A DNA stretch of 64,000 nt from Belliella calami. Lineage in GTDB: Bacteria > Bacteroidota > Bacteroidia > Cytophagales > Cyclobacteriaceae. This document shows, piece by piece, positions 8,132 to 15,517 of this stretch. The notes below the pieces were generated by a model, which saw nothing but the letters and a program-made list of their open reading frames with translations, had not been told where the DNA came from and ran no database searches. The position numbers and the translations under genes were made by a program. Position 1 is the first letter of the stretch. The number at the start of each line of letters is the position of its first letter. The stretch is taken from assembly GCF_022549695.1 (NCBI RefSeq), contig NZ_JAKZGS010000011.1, positions 1-64,000 of the forward strand, in the 5' to 3' direction.

Positions 8132-9550
8132 ATGAATAACAAAAAAGGGACTTTCGACCCAAACAGCTTTAGGGATTCTCTGGGGACAGTTCAGGAGGAT
8201 GGTAAAAGGAACTGGATTTACCCGAAAAAGGTATCTGGGAAATTTTACCGTTGGAGAACCTACCTGTCTTGGGTTTTGCTGGCAATATTCTTTGCTGGTC
8301 CATTTATCCAAGTTGGCGGAAGACCTTATATGCTATTCAATATCTTCGAAAGGAAATTCATCATCTTCGGTGCAGCATTTTGGCCACAGGATACTCACTT
8401 ACTGATCTTTCTGCTTCTTATTTTCTTTGTATTTATCATTCTATTTACTGCTGTTTTTGGACGGGTCTTCTGCGGGTGGGCCTGTCCACAAACGCTCTTT
8501 ATGGAAATGGTTTTCAGGAAGATTGAATACTGGATAGAAGGTGATGCCAATCAGCAGCGTAAACTCAATGCAATGCATTGGAATTCAGAGAAAATCTGGA
8601 AGAAAGGTTCTAAAATGGCGATTTTCACTTTCATTTCCCTATTGATCTCCCACACTGTCATGGCTTATTTGATAGGAGTGGATCAAGTGAAAGAAATCAT
8701 AAGCCAACCGCCTTCAGCACATTTGTCTGGCTTTATTGGTTTGATGGCATTTACAGGAATCTTTCTATTCGTTTTTTCATGGTTTAGAGAGCAAGCTTGT
8801 ATCGTGGTCTGCCCTTATGGAAGGTTACAGGGTGTGTTGCTTGATGCGAATTCGATCAATGTCACTTATGATCATATCAGAGGGGAGCCAAGAGGGATGA
8901 TCAGAAAAATCAAATTGGAAGAAACACCAAAAGGTGATTGCATAGATTGTAGTCTTTGTGTGCAAGTCTGTCCTACCGGGATTGATATAAGAAATGGTGT
9001 TCAGATGGAATGCGTAAACTGTACCGCTTGCATCGATGTCTGTGACGAAGTAATGGTCAAAGTGGACAGGCCAAAGGGTTTGATTCGTTATGCCTCAGAC
9101 AATAGCATATTGAAGCAAACACAAAAATTATTGACACCAAGAGTGAAGATTTATTCTTTCCTTTTGATCATTTTGATGGGAGCTTTTGTGGCGCTGATCG
9201 CGACGAGAGATGATTTGGGAGCGACAATTACAAGGTTCAGGGGAATGACTTATCAGGCGAGAGATACTGGTGAGATTAGTAATTTGTATGAAGTTTCCTT
9301 TATCAATAAAACATTCGATGCGCAGCAAATAGAATTGAAAGCTGAAGATCCCCTATATCAAGTAGAAGTAGTAGGAGATCAGAACTGGACTTTGGAAGGG
9401 CAATCTAAGTTTGACGGAAGATTCTTTCTTGTAAAAAATCAAAAAGATGTACTAGTAAACCAAGATAATGTGGTGCTACTGCTGCTTCAAAATGGAGAAG
9501 TTATTGACAAGATCAAGACAAGCTTTGTAGGGCCGATTTCAAGAAATTGA
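8132..9550 (+). CDS. ccoG: Cytochrome oxidase accessory ferredoxin-like protein CcoG
   Basis: A 472-residue polyferredoxin membrane protein of the CcoG/RdxA/FixG family, implicated in reducing copper during cbb3 assembly. Several helices are followed by the conserved GRVFCGWACPQTLF motif and EQACIVVCPYGRLQG. The ferredoxin part holds two 4Fe-4S motifs (CIDCSLCVQVCP and CVNCTACIDVCDEV). A further helix and a periplasmic Ig-like FixG C-terminal domain complete the protein. It starts 12 bp after ccoP, in the same operon. Confidence 0.95.
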   Translation: MNNKKGTFDPNSFRDSLGTVQEDGKRNWIYPKKVSGKFYRWRTYLSWVLLAIFFAGPFIQVGGRPYMLFNIFERKFIIFGAAFWPQDTHLLIFLLLIFFVFIILFTAVFGRVFCGWACPQTLFMEMVFRKIEYWIEGDANQQRKLNAMHWNSEKIWKKGSKMAIFTFISLLISHTVMAYLIGVDQVKEIISQPPSAHLSGFIGLMAFTGIFLFVFSWFREQACIVVCPYGRLQGVLLDANSINVTYDHIRGEPRGMIRKIKLEETPKGDCIDCSLCVQVCPTGIDIRNGVQMECVNCTACIDVCDEVMVKVDRPKGLIRYASDNSILKQTQKLLTPRVKIYSFLLIILMGAFVALIATRDDLGATITRFRGMTYQARDTGEISNLYEVSFINKTFDAQQIELKAEDPLYQVEVVGDQNWTLEGQSKFDGRFFLVKNQKDVLVNQDNVVLLLLQNGEVIDKIKTSFVGPISRN

Positions 9551-9760
9551 TACTTTGGTGTTTAAGCTAGTGTCATTTTAAAAGTCAAATGATGGCTGGA
9601 CAGAACGTTCTAAGTTAAATGTTAATTGTGGCTTACGCTAAATCCATTGAGACGGACAAGCTGATTTAACATTCAATACTTTTAATCAACTGATTATTTG
9701 GAATAGGAACCCAGCTCACCCTAATGTAAATTATCAATAAACATATTAATCAAGAAAAAA
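9551..9760. other. 210-bp gap inside the cbb3 cluster, no gene seen
   Basis: The stretch between ccoG and fixH holds no convincing reading frame. A short inverted repeat of AATGTTAA (left) and TTAACATT (right) is visible. Elsewhere in this cluster the gaps are mostly under 15 bp, so this gap may hold a second promoter or an old insertion remnant. Confidence 0.4.
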
Positions 9761-10186
9761 ATGGATTGGGGAAAAGGAATAGTTATAGTGATTGCTGTCT
9801 TTGTAATGCTCATGGCAGGATTAGTTACAATCTGTGTGAAACAGGATGATATACATTTGGTTACGCAAAATTATTACGAAGAAGAAATCAAGTATCAAGA
9901 TCAAATTGATAAAATTGTCAATGCAAACACATTGGACTATGAAGTATTGACCTACAACACACAGGTCAAAAGAGTGGTGATGAACTTGCCTTTAGGCTCA
10001 AAAGGCACATTGCACCTATTCAGGCCATCAGATGCTCGGCTTGATAAGAAAATTGAATTTCAATTGATTAACCTTGATGAAAACACAGTGGATGTTTCTT
10101 CATTGAAGTCAGGCTATTGGAAGGTAAAGTTGACTTGGGAGGAGAATGGAATAGCGTATTATGAAGAGAAAAAAATCAATATCTAA
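9761..10186 (+). CDS. ccoH: FixH/CcoH family protein
   Basis: A 141-residue protein with one N-terminal membrane helix (about residues 5-26, MDWGKGIVIVIAVFVMLMAG) followed by a periplasmic beta-rich domain. Early features such as KWG/DWGKG before the helix and QNYYEEEIKYQDQID are typical of FixH in Bacteroidota. In the CcoGHIS system this protein aids late assembly of the oxidase. It lies 210 bp after ccoG and directly abuts the next gene, whose ATG follows its stop without a gap. Confidence 0.9.
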   Translation: MDWGKGIVIVIAVFVMLMAGLVTICVKQDDIHLVTQNYYEEEIKYQDQIDKIVNANTLDYEVLTYNTQVKRVVMNLPLGSKGTLHLFRPSDARLDKKIEFQLINLDENTVDVSSLKSGYWKVKLTWEENGIAYYEEKKINI

Positions 10187-10891
10187 ATGATTTGGACTGC
10201 ATTTTTACTGGGGTTTTTGGGTTCTTTCCATTGTCTTGGAATGTGTGGACCTATAGCTTTGGCGGTTTCTGCCAAGGATAATGCTCCTTTTCTCCGCAAC
10301 AAAATCATCTATAATCTTGGAAGAACACTCACCTATTCTGTATTGGGTGCAGTCATAGGTATGATAGGATTTTCTTTGGCTTTGGCAGGAATACAGCAAT
10401 GGGTTTCAATCATAATGGGAGTTGTTATTTTGTTAATGGCATTTTTTTACAAACGTTCTGAGCAGATTATTACACAGTCGGGATTGTTTGGAGCTGTATA
10501 TAAGCTGAAATCTTCCTTGGGGTATTTTTTGAAAAAAGGCGGAAGCACAGCCTTTTTTGCATCGGGTTTGTTAAATGGGCTTTTGCCTTGTGGGATGGTT
10601 TATATTGCACTGATTGCTTCATTGGCTTTGCAAAGCCCATTGCTAGGTGCAGTTTATATGTTTTTCTTTGGATTGGGAACCATTCCAATGCTGATTGGAG
10701 TGATGGTTTCTGGAAAAATCCTTTCCTTAAAAATTCGAACCAAACTCACTTCTGTCTTGCCATACTTCGCAATGTTTATAGGTATTTTGTTTATTGTCAG
10801 AGGTTTGGGATTGGGGATTCACTATGTGAGTCCGAAGTTGCAGGTCTTTGATTATGGAAGTGATCAAGTGGAGATTACAATGTGTCGATAA
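10187..10891 (+). CDS. TauE/SafE-like (UreH-domain) membrane protein of the cbb3 cluster
   Basis: A 234-residue integral membrane protein with about six helices. The start LLGFLGSFHCLGMCGPIALA, with its HCxGMCGP motif, is diagnostic for the sulfite exporter TauE/SafE or UreH-like family, and the half-repeat has NGLLPCGMVY. Related proteins are routinely found next to fixH in Bacteroidota and Proteobacteria, and the cysteine motifs suggest metal handling, possibly copper or nickel, rather than sulfite export. The substrate is not known. It begins immediately after the fixH stop codon. Confidence 0.85.
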   Translation: MIWTAFLLGFLGSFHCLGMCGPIALAVSAKDNAPFLRNKIIYNLGRTLTYSVLGAVIGMIGFSLALAGIQQWVSIIMGVVILLMAFFYKRSEQIITQSGLFGAVYKLKSSLGYFLKKGGSTAFFASGLLNGLLPCGMVYIALIASLALQSPLLGAVYMFFFGLGTIPMLIGVMVSGKILSLKIRTKLTSVLPYFAMFIGILFIVRGLGLGIHYVSPKLQVFDYGSDQVEITMCR

Positions 10892-11159
10892 TCATCGAAA
10901 TCTTAAACTTTATTTTCTCGCAAAAACCTGTTCCGTAGAATTCACGTGAGACGCCTAAAAAGGAAAGGTTTACAAAGAAATTTACTATAACAAGATCCTT
11001 TTTTTAAACTTTAAGGTGAAAAATCTTTGATAACCCGCAGCGTATCAAACGTCACTTTACTTGCTCCTTTCAATTCTTTAAATGATTGTCTTGTCGCGTC
11101 ATGAAAATAGTTGACACTTTATTTATACATTTCTCTTTATTCTCTATAGCTATTCAATT

Positions 11160-11250
11160 GCCCCGTCAGGGCAAAAGTGAATCAGGCATTTACCATTGCA
11201 TTGGGTTTCAACCCAATGTTAGTGTCAGTTGCCTCCCGAAATTATCGGGA
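11160..11250. repeat. Solitary REP-like palindromic unit
   Basis: It contains GCCCCGTCAGGGC (11160-11172), then CATTGGGTTTCAACCCAATG (11199-11218), followed by GTTAGTGTCAGTTGCC. The order and linker match the hairpin pair of the large array at 46.2-49.0 kb, so this is a dispersed, diverged member. A third small hairpin (CCCGA-N5-TCGGG) follows at about 11235-11250. Confidence 0.7.
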
Positions 11251-11292
11251 CAGGCTCTACAGGGCATGTTTTCATTTCTTTATCAGGACATG

Positions 11293-11371
11293 ACACTAAA
11301 ATCTAAAATCTAAAATTTAAAATCTACAATCTAAATTCTACAATCTACAATCTAAAATCTAAAATCTAAAA
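11293..11371. repeat. AT-rich heptamer tandem repeat
   Basis: About eleven imperfect copies of a 7-bp unit (ATCTAAA, with ATCTACA, ATTTAAA and ATTCTAC variants) run up to the 3' end of hemN. It may vary in copy number between strains. No coding role is seen. Confidence 0.85.
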
Positions 11372-11381
11372 TAACTTCCCC

Positions 11382-12740
11382 CTAAATCGCTTTGCTAAAA
11401 CCAAATAGTTTTACCTCATTTTCCTGCATGCGTTTGTCAAACACATTGCAAATGTTTCTTTGGAAAGGAAAACCAGCAGGTAGGATCCTCAGACCGGTTG
11501 TGTTGAATTTCAAAAGACCTTCTTTTTGAAAGGTGTTGAGCTTGTTGAGGTTTGTTTTTCCGAGTTTGCAATAGAAGCTAAAATCCCATGCTACAACCTG
11601 ATTGCAAATCAATTCCAAGATCAAATTTCTAATATTCACATCTTCGTTACTCATTGAATGGGCTTTTTTGACATCAATAAGTCCATCGAGGGTTTGTTTT
11701 TTATATGTTTCTATGTCTTTGGCGTTTTGCCTGTAACCATAATAGACATCTGAGATAGCACTGTTTCCCAACCCAATAAGGATTTTTGATGGTGAGGTAG
11801 TGTAGCCCATAAAATTACGATGTAGTGTTTTCTTGTTTTTTGCTTGATACAATGGGTCATTGCTCAATGCAAAATGGTCCATTCCTACTTCTTTGTATGC
11901 CATTGAAGCCAAGATTTCTTTCCCTTTTTCATAAAGTTCTCTTTTTTCGGTTTCCAATGGAAGGTCTTTTTCGAAACTCTTTTGTGCAGGAAATGCTGTA
12001 GGTAAATGTGCATAACTGTAATAAGCAATTCTATCCGGTTTCAATAGAGATACTTTTTCGAAAGTATCCTTAATCGTATCGGAAGTTTGCATCGGAAGTC
12101 CATAGATCAGGTCAAAATTTATTGAATTGTAACCTATTTCCCGTGCGGTTTCTGTAGCTTCTTTGACCCGCTCAAAAGGCTGGATTCTATGGATGGCTTT
12201 CTGAACGTCTATATCAAAATCCTGGATTCCGTAGCTTACTCTCCGAAAACCTAAATCAAATAGTGTCTGCAAATGCGCTCTTGTAGTATTATTTGGATGA
12301 CCTTCAAAACTTAGTTCTGCATTCTTCATCAATATAGAAGTCTCAAGGATAGATGAAATCATCCAATTCAATGATTCTGGAGAAAAAAATGTAGGGGTGC
12401 CACCACCTAAATGGATCCCCGCCAGTTTAGGAGATTTTTCCAATACAGCTAGGTATGCTTGCCATTCTTTGATGACAGTTTCGATGTATGAAGTCTCCAC
12501 AGTGTGGTTCTTTGTGATTCGCTTGTTGCATCCACAGTAGGTACAGAGACTTTCACAATAGGGAAGGTGAATGTATAAGGTTAATCCTTCTGAATCCCCA
12601 AAATCTTCATATGCCAATTTGACAAGTTTTTTCCATTTGTCCTGATCCAAATCATTAGCCCAAAGTGGTACAGTGGGATAAGAAGTATATCTTGGGACTG
12701 GCACATTGTATTTTTTGAGAAGGAGGGACTTGCTTTCCAT
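11382..12740 (-). CDS. hemN: Oxygen-independent coproporphyrinogen III oxidase
   Basis: A 452-residue radical SAM enzyme that converts coproporphyrinogen III to protoporphyrinogen IX without oxygen in haem synthesis. The 4Fe-4S cysteines are in YCESLCTYCGC, and GIHLGGGTPTFF is the typical SAM-binding glycine motif. FEGHPNNTT, GIQDFD and FDLIYGLPMQT are conserved HemN segments. The length agrees with true HemN, not the shorter HemW. The upstream CRP/FNR-type dyad and -7-like box have the same spacing as at the cbb3 promoter, so both are probably switched on under low oxygen. Confidence 0.96.
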   Translation of the reverse strand: MESKSLLLKKYNVPVPRYTSYPTVPLWANDLDQDKWKKLVKLAYEDFGDSEGLTLYIHLPYCESLCTYCGCNKRITKNHTVETSYIETVIKEWQAYLAVLEKSPKLAGIHLGGGTPTFFSPESLNWMISSILETSILMKNAELSFEGHPNNTTRAHLQTLFDLGFRRVSYGIQDFDIDVQKAIHRIQPFERVKEATETAREIGYNSINFDLIYGLPMQTSDTIKDTFEKVSLLKPDRIAYYSYAHLPTAFPAQKSFEKDLPLETEKRELYEKGKEILASMAYKEVGMDHFALSNDPLYQAKNKKTLHRNFMGYTTSPSKILIGLGNSAISDVYYGYRQNAKDIETYKKQTLDGLIDVKKAHSMSNEDVNIRNLILELICNQVVAWDFSFYCKLGKTNLNKLNTFQKEGLLKFNTTGLRILPAGFPFQRNICNVFDKRMQENEVKLFGFSKAI

Positions 12741-12760
12741 ATTTGATTTAGATTACTTCA

Positions 12761-12768
12761 CAAATCTC
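12761..12768 (-). promoter_or_regulatory. -7-like box of the hemN promoter
   Basis: On the minus strand this reads GAGATTTG, one mismatch from TAnnTTTG in the fixed positions. It is 20 nt upstream of the hemN ATG and 44 nt downstream of the dyad, the same distances as at the cbb3 promoter. Confidence 0.45.
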
Positions 12769-12812
12769 TCGGAATTCTGCTAGTCTTTCAATGATCAAAA
12801 TTTGATGGAAAA

Positions 12813-12826
12813 CTGATAAAAATCAT
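12813..12826 (-). promoter_or_regulatory. Candidate CRP/FNR-type operator of hemN
   Basis: The plus-strand sequence CTGAT-AAAA-ATCAT holds the dyad TGAT-N4-ATCA, also found at 1457-1470. hemN is a classical FNR-family target in other bacteria. A MITE was inserted at the upstream edge; the 9-bp direct repeat overlaps the operator, which therefore stayed intact. Confidence 0.65.
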
Positions 12827-12830
12827 ATTT

Positions 12831-12977
12831 TATGAGTATCCGCAATGTTGCACGGAGAGTAAGAAGTAGCTTTGTAAGTTGCGGATACTCGTCAGCGGAC
12901 AACAGCTCACAGTCAACATAGAAATCGTTCATCCGAGAATCTATTGTTTGGTTTCGTGCAAGAAAGCGGATACTCAT
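12831..12977. mobile_element. MITE copy 1 (TATGAGTATCCGC family)
   Basis: A 147-bp element whose ends are inverted repeats (TATGAGTATCCGC at the left; GCGGATACTCAT at the right), extended by a matching TTGCACG/CGTGCAA. It is flanked by the 9-bp direct repeat ATCATATTT (12822-12830 and 12978-12986). It has no credible gene. A second copy with about 90% similarity lies at 44569-44714. Confidence 0.9.
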
Positions 12978-13005
12978 ATCATATTTATAATAAAATCAGA
13001 TAAAC

Positions 13006-13036
13006 AAAAAAACCTGCCAAAAACTGGCAGGTTTTA
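13006..13036. terminator. Bidirectional-looking terminator downstream of the 13059 gene
   Basis: The stem AACCTGCCA / TGGCAGGTT with a short A-rich loop is bordered by A-runs on one side and T-runs on the other. It lies 23 bp past the stop of the minus-strand gene ending at 13059. Confidence 0.85.
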
Positions 13037-13058
13037 TTAATGTACCATTTCGAATGAT

Positions 13059-13589
13059 TTATTCTACTGAAATTTGAACATCTGAAGCGACTCTACCATC
13101 AACAGAGAATCCTGGAGGTATCACTGCATTTTTTCCTTTTTTGGTCAAAAACAAAATGCAAACCAATACACCTAACAAAATTGCTGCGGTCTGTCTGTCT
13201 TCGCCTTCTTCATATACTCTTGCGCTAGTAAGTCTTACTTCAGAACCATCAACAGCCTCTACGGATTTGATTTCTACTTCTACAGAACCTTCTTTTCCAA
13301 GACCTTTTGCTTTGTTTACTCGTGTAACTTGTGCTTTAGCTTTTGCTCCCCTTCTGATAACAGTCTTGTTGTTTACTTTGACATCATCAACTACGAAGAA
13401 ATCCAAGGTTTGACCAGCGATTAAGTTTTCGGAATTGATTTCTGTTGCATTTTCAACCGAAATAACTGTTCCTGCCTTTAATGAAAGAGTTTCCATGTTC
13501 TTTGAGGCAAATGACATGGTAAGCATAGAAATTGATAGCATTACGCTAAAAACTTTAACGAATCTTGAGTTTTGGATAAATTTTATCAT
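13059..13589 (-). CDS. Exported protein of unknown function
   Basis: A 176-residue protein with an N-terminal hydrophobic segment (about residues 11-29) that may be a signal peptide or anchor. A beta-rich domain follows, with motifs such as LKAGTVISVENATEI and VIRRGAKAKAQVTRV, and then a second hydrophobic segment (ILLGVLVCILFL). The central domain resembles a pattern in several Bacteroidota proteins in which an exported beta-domain carries a stretch like 'G-T-x-[IV]-x-[VL]' and 'I-x-[KR]-G-[AT]'. No function can be named. It follows the YidD-TPR gene with a 24-bp gap, probably in one operon, and ends at a strong terminator. Confidence 0.75.
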   Translation of the reverse strand: MIKFIQNSRFVKVFSVMLSISMLTMSFASKNMETLSLKAGTVISVENATEINSENLIAGQTLDFFVVDDVKVNNKTVIRRGAKAKAQVTRVNKAKGLGKEGSVEVEIKSVEAVDGSEVRLTSARVYEEGEDRQTAAILLGVLVCILFLTKKGKNAVIPPGFSVDGRVASDVQISVE

Positions 13590-13613
13590 AGTTTTCTTTT
13601 TAAGGGGTTTGAT

Positions 13614-14732
13614 TTAATTGAAAGAGTACATTAATTTTTTTCTTTGATTGTTTTTTTGGTTTTTGTTGTATCGTTTGGCTGCTTTATAACCACCAGAAAT
13701 ATTTCCTATATAAAAAGCGGTAGAAAACATCCCAGTCAGTATCCCAATGCCATAATTTTCAGTTTTGAAACTTGTGTAGGTTGCATAGCCTAAGAGTCCG
13801 TTGAGCACAAGTGAAGAAATCCCCGTTGTGGTATGTCCAGAATAAACATACCCTGCTCCTGGAATAATCCCCAAAAGTCCTGCTACTACCGGTTTCTTTT
13901 CCTTTAGATTGGACATCGATTCGATCGTCTGAAGGTTTTTTGTCAAATATTCTCTATAGAGGTATGCCTCCGAAACCATAGAGTAATTTGTTTTTACTTG
14001 ATCAAAATCTTCCAATTGTGCATAAATATATCCTCTGAAAGCATACCTTCTATCTGATAATTCCTCCCAGTCCATTTCTTTTTCTAAGACTTGCAATGCT
14101 TTTTCCGGTTGGTTCAAATTGTACCAAGCTTCGCTTAGCTTCAACAGTATATGAGGGTTGTTTTCTAATTCCGTCCCAACAAGATTGTCATATTCGAAAA
14201 TTATTTTCTCGTACTCTTCCAAAGACATAAGCGCCTTGAAATAATTGTATTCCAGCGTAAGGTCAAGCGAAGGGTCAAAAAATTTGATCCTATTGTATTC
14301 AATAATTGATTCTTGATACAAGTTATTGTCAATCAAGTGAAGAAAAAACCTTACTGTATCATTGACTGCTTTGGTTTGGAATTTTTTGGAAAATTCAATC
14401 TCTTTTTTGATTAAAACTTTATTTTCAGGGTCTTCTACAAGGTCTACAAGTTTATAATCCTCAGTAGAAATTGTTAAATCATACAATTTATGTTCATGAC
14501 CGCACCTCATTAACCTATCTGAGGTCATTATCAATCCTTGACCGAATCCTTTTTCTCGAAAAGCCTGCATGGAGTATTTGGAGCAACTAGGATACATTGG
14601 GCAGCTTTGGCTTCTAATGTCACTGATGAATTTTTGATAAAAATTATACATATCTCCAGGACTTTCATCTTGAGAATAAGAAAAATTCAAAACGAAGAAA
14701 AATGATAAAAAAAAGATAATCTTTTTTGACAT
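13614..14732 (-). CDS. YidD-domain protein fused to a TPR region and C-terminal membrane segment
   Basis: A 372-residue protein with a signal peptide (cleavage likely after about residue 20, FSYSQ). Residues 29-80 match the YidD family (membrane protein insertion efficiency factor): YNFYQKFIS, then C44, YPSCSKYS with C50, and RLMRC with C77. YidD itself is only about 75-90 residues, so this is an unusual fusion. The middle (about 90-270) is helical with TPR-like repeats. The C-terminus has hydrophobic helices (GLLGIIPGAGYVYSGHTTTG) resembling small DUF5683/TM2-like domains. Its role is unknown; the presence of a signal peptide suggests a periplasmic or membrane-attached place, unlike cytoplasmic YidD. 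Confidence 0.8.
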   Translation of the reverse strand: MSKKIIFFLSFFFVLNFSYSQDESPGDMYNFYQKFISDIRSQSCPMYPSCSKYSMQAFREKGFGQGLIMTSDRLMRCGHEHKLYDLTISTEDYKLVDLVEDPENKVLIKKEIEFSKKFQTKAVNDTVRFFLHLIDNNLYQESIIEYNRIKFFDPSLDLTLEYNYFKALMSLEEYEKIIFEYDNLVGTELENNPHILLKLSEAWYNLNQPEKALQVLEKEMDWEELSDRRYAFRGYIYAQLEDFDQVKTNYSMVSEAYLYREYLTKNLQTIESMSNLKEKKPVVAGLLGIIPGAGYVYSGHTTTGISSLVLNGLLGYATYTSFKTENYGIGILTGMFSTAFYIGNISGGYKAAKRYNKNQKNNQRKKLMYSFN

Positions 14733-14896
14733 TATACTGATGCGTTTTGTTTAATTAATTTCGAACAAATATAAAACTATTCTTCTCTTTTAATAAGGTT
14801 TGAGATAAGAATTCAATATTATTTTAAATTAAAAATAATTGCAAATATTTTAACATTGCCATTAAAATTAATAATCATTTACCTAAGGAATGCATC

Positions 14897-15454
14897 ATGT
14901 ACCAAAAGAATTTTATCCAAAAAAATTATACAAATCAACAGATAGAAAAAGGGGAATACGAAAACTGTGTTTTCAACAATTGTGAATTTTCCAACGCAGA
15001 TTTGTCGGGCGTTGTATTTATTGATTGCCAGTTCATTGGGTGTAATCTTAGCATGGCCAAACTTTTCAAAACTTCCTTACAGGATGTTACATTTAAAGAT
15101 TGTAAGCTACTAGCCTTGCGGTTTGACAAATGCGAACCTATCGGATTGGCTTTTGAGTTTTCGAATTGTGTAATTGACCATGCATCTTTTTACCAATGTA
15201 AAATCAAGAAAACAAAATTTCAAAAGTGCAGATTGATTGAGGTTGACTTTGTTCAAGCCGATCTTGCGGGTTCAATTTTCGACAATTGTGATTTGTCTGG
15301 AGCTATCTTTGAGCGAACGAACTTGGAGAATTCTGATTTCAGATCCGCATTCAACTTTAATATGAACCCGGAAGCAAACAGAATGAAAAAAGTAAAGTTC
15401 TCTTTGGAAGGAGTCAAAGGACTATTGGGGAAATACGGTATAGAGATTTCCTAA
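14897..15454 (+). CDS. Pentapeptide-repeat protein, Qnr/MfpA-like
   Basis: A 185-residue protein made mostly of A(D/N)LXX-type pentapeptide repeats, such as CVFNNCEFSNADLSGVVF and ADLAGSIFDNCDLSGAIF, which fold into a right-handed quadrilateral beta-helix. The length, the single non-repeat interruption and the end reading FNMNPEANRMKKVKFS fit the chromosomal Qnr/MfpA-like group, which mimics DNA and binds gyrase. Resistance cannot be inferred from sequence alone. It is a stand-alone gene with a weak terminator-like hairpin after the stop. Confidence 0.88.
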   Translation: MYQKNFIQKNYTNQQIEKGEYENCVFNNCEFSNADLSGVVFIDCQFIGCNLSMAKLFKTSLQDVTFKDCKLLALRFDKCEPIGLAFEFSNCVIDHASFYQCKIKKTKFQKCRLIEVDFVQADLAGSIFDNCDLSGAIFERTNLENSDFRSAFNFNMNPEANRMKKVKFSLEGVKGLLGKYGIEIS

Positions 15455-15473
15455 ACTACAGGATAGTTTTTTT
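15453..15473 (+). terminator. Weak terminator after the pentapeptide gene
   Basis: A small stem AAACTA / TAGTTT with a 5-nt loop is followed by a run of T. It is short, so termination efficiency is doubtful. Confidence 0.4.
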
Positions 15474-15517
15474 GGATGAAATTGATATTTTAGGAAATCC
15501 ATTAAACCCAAAATGAT

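Larger units (their letters stand above)
10892..11381. other. 490-bp gene-poor gap with repeat debris
   Basis: Three things are visible. On the minus strand at about 11026-11115 an open stretch ends in RVIKDFSP and looks like the tail of a lost gene, without a usable start. At 11160-11250 there is a REP-like unit. At 11293-11371 there is an AT-rich heptamer repeat. No intact gene is supported. Confidence 0.5.

Noticed and set aside
11086-11313. 75-codon open frame in the gap after the TauE/SafE gene
   Set aside because: It runs through the solitary REP-like hairpins and has no protein-like features beyond the first residues.
12794-12806. Perfect palindrome ATCAAAATTTGAT upstream of hemN
   Set aside because: The half-sites are in the opposite order to a CRP/FNR site and there is no match before the cbb3 cluster. 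It may be chance in AT-rich sequence.
12795-12977. 60-codon open frame on the minus strand
   Set aside because: It coincides with MITE copy 1; the frame is not kept in copy 4.
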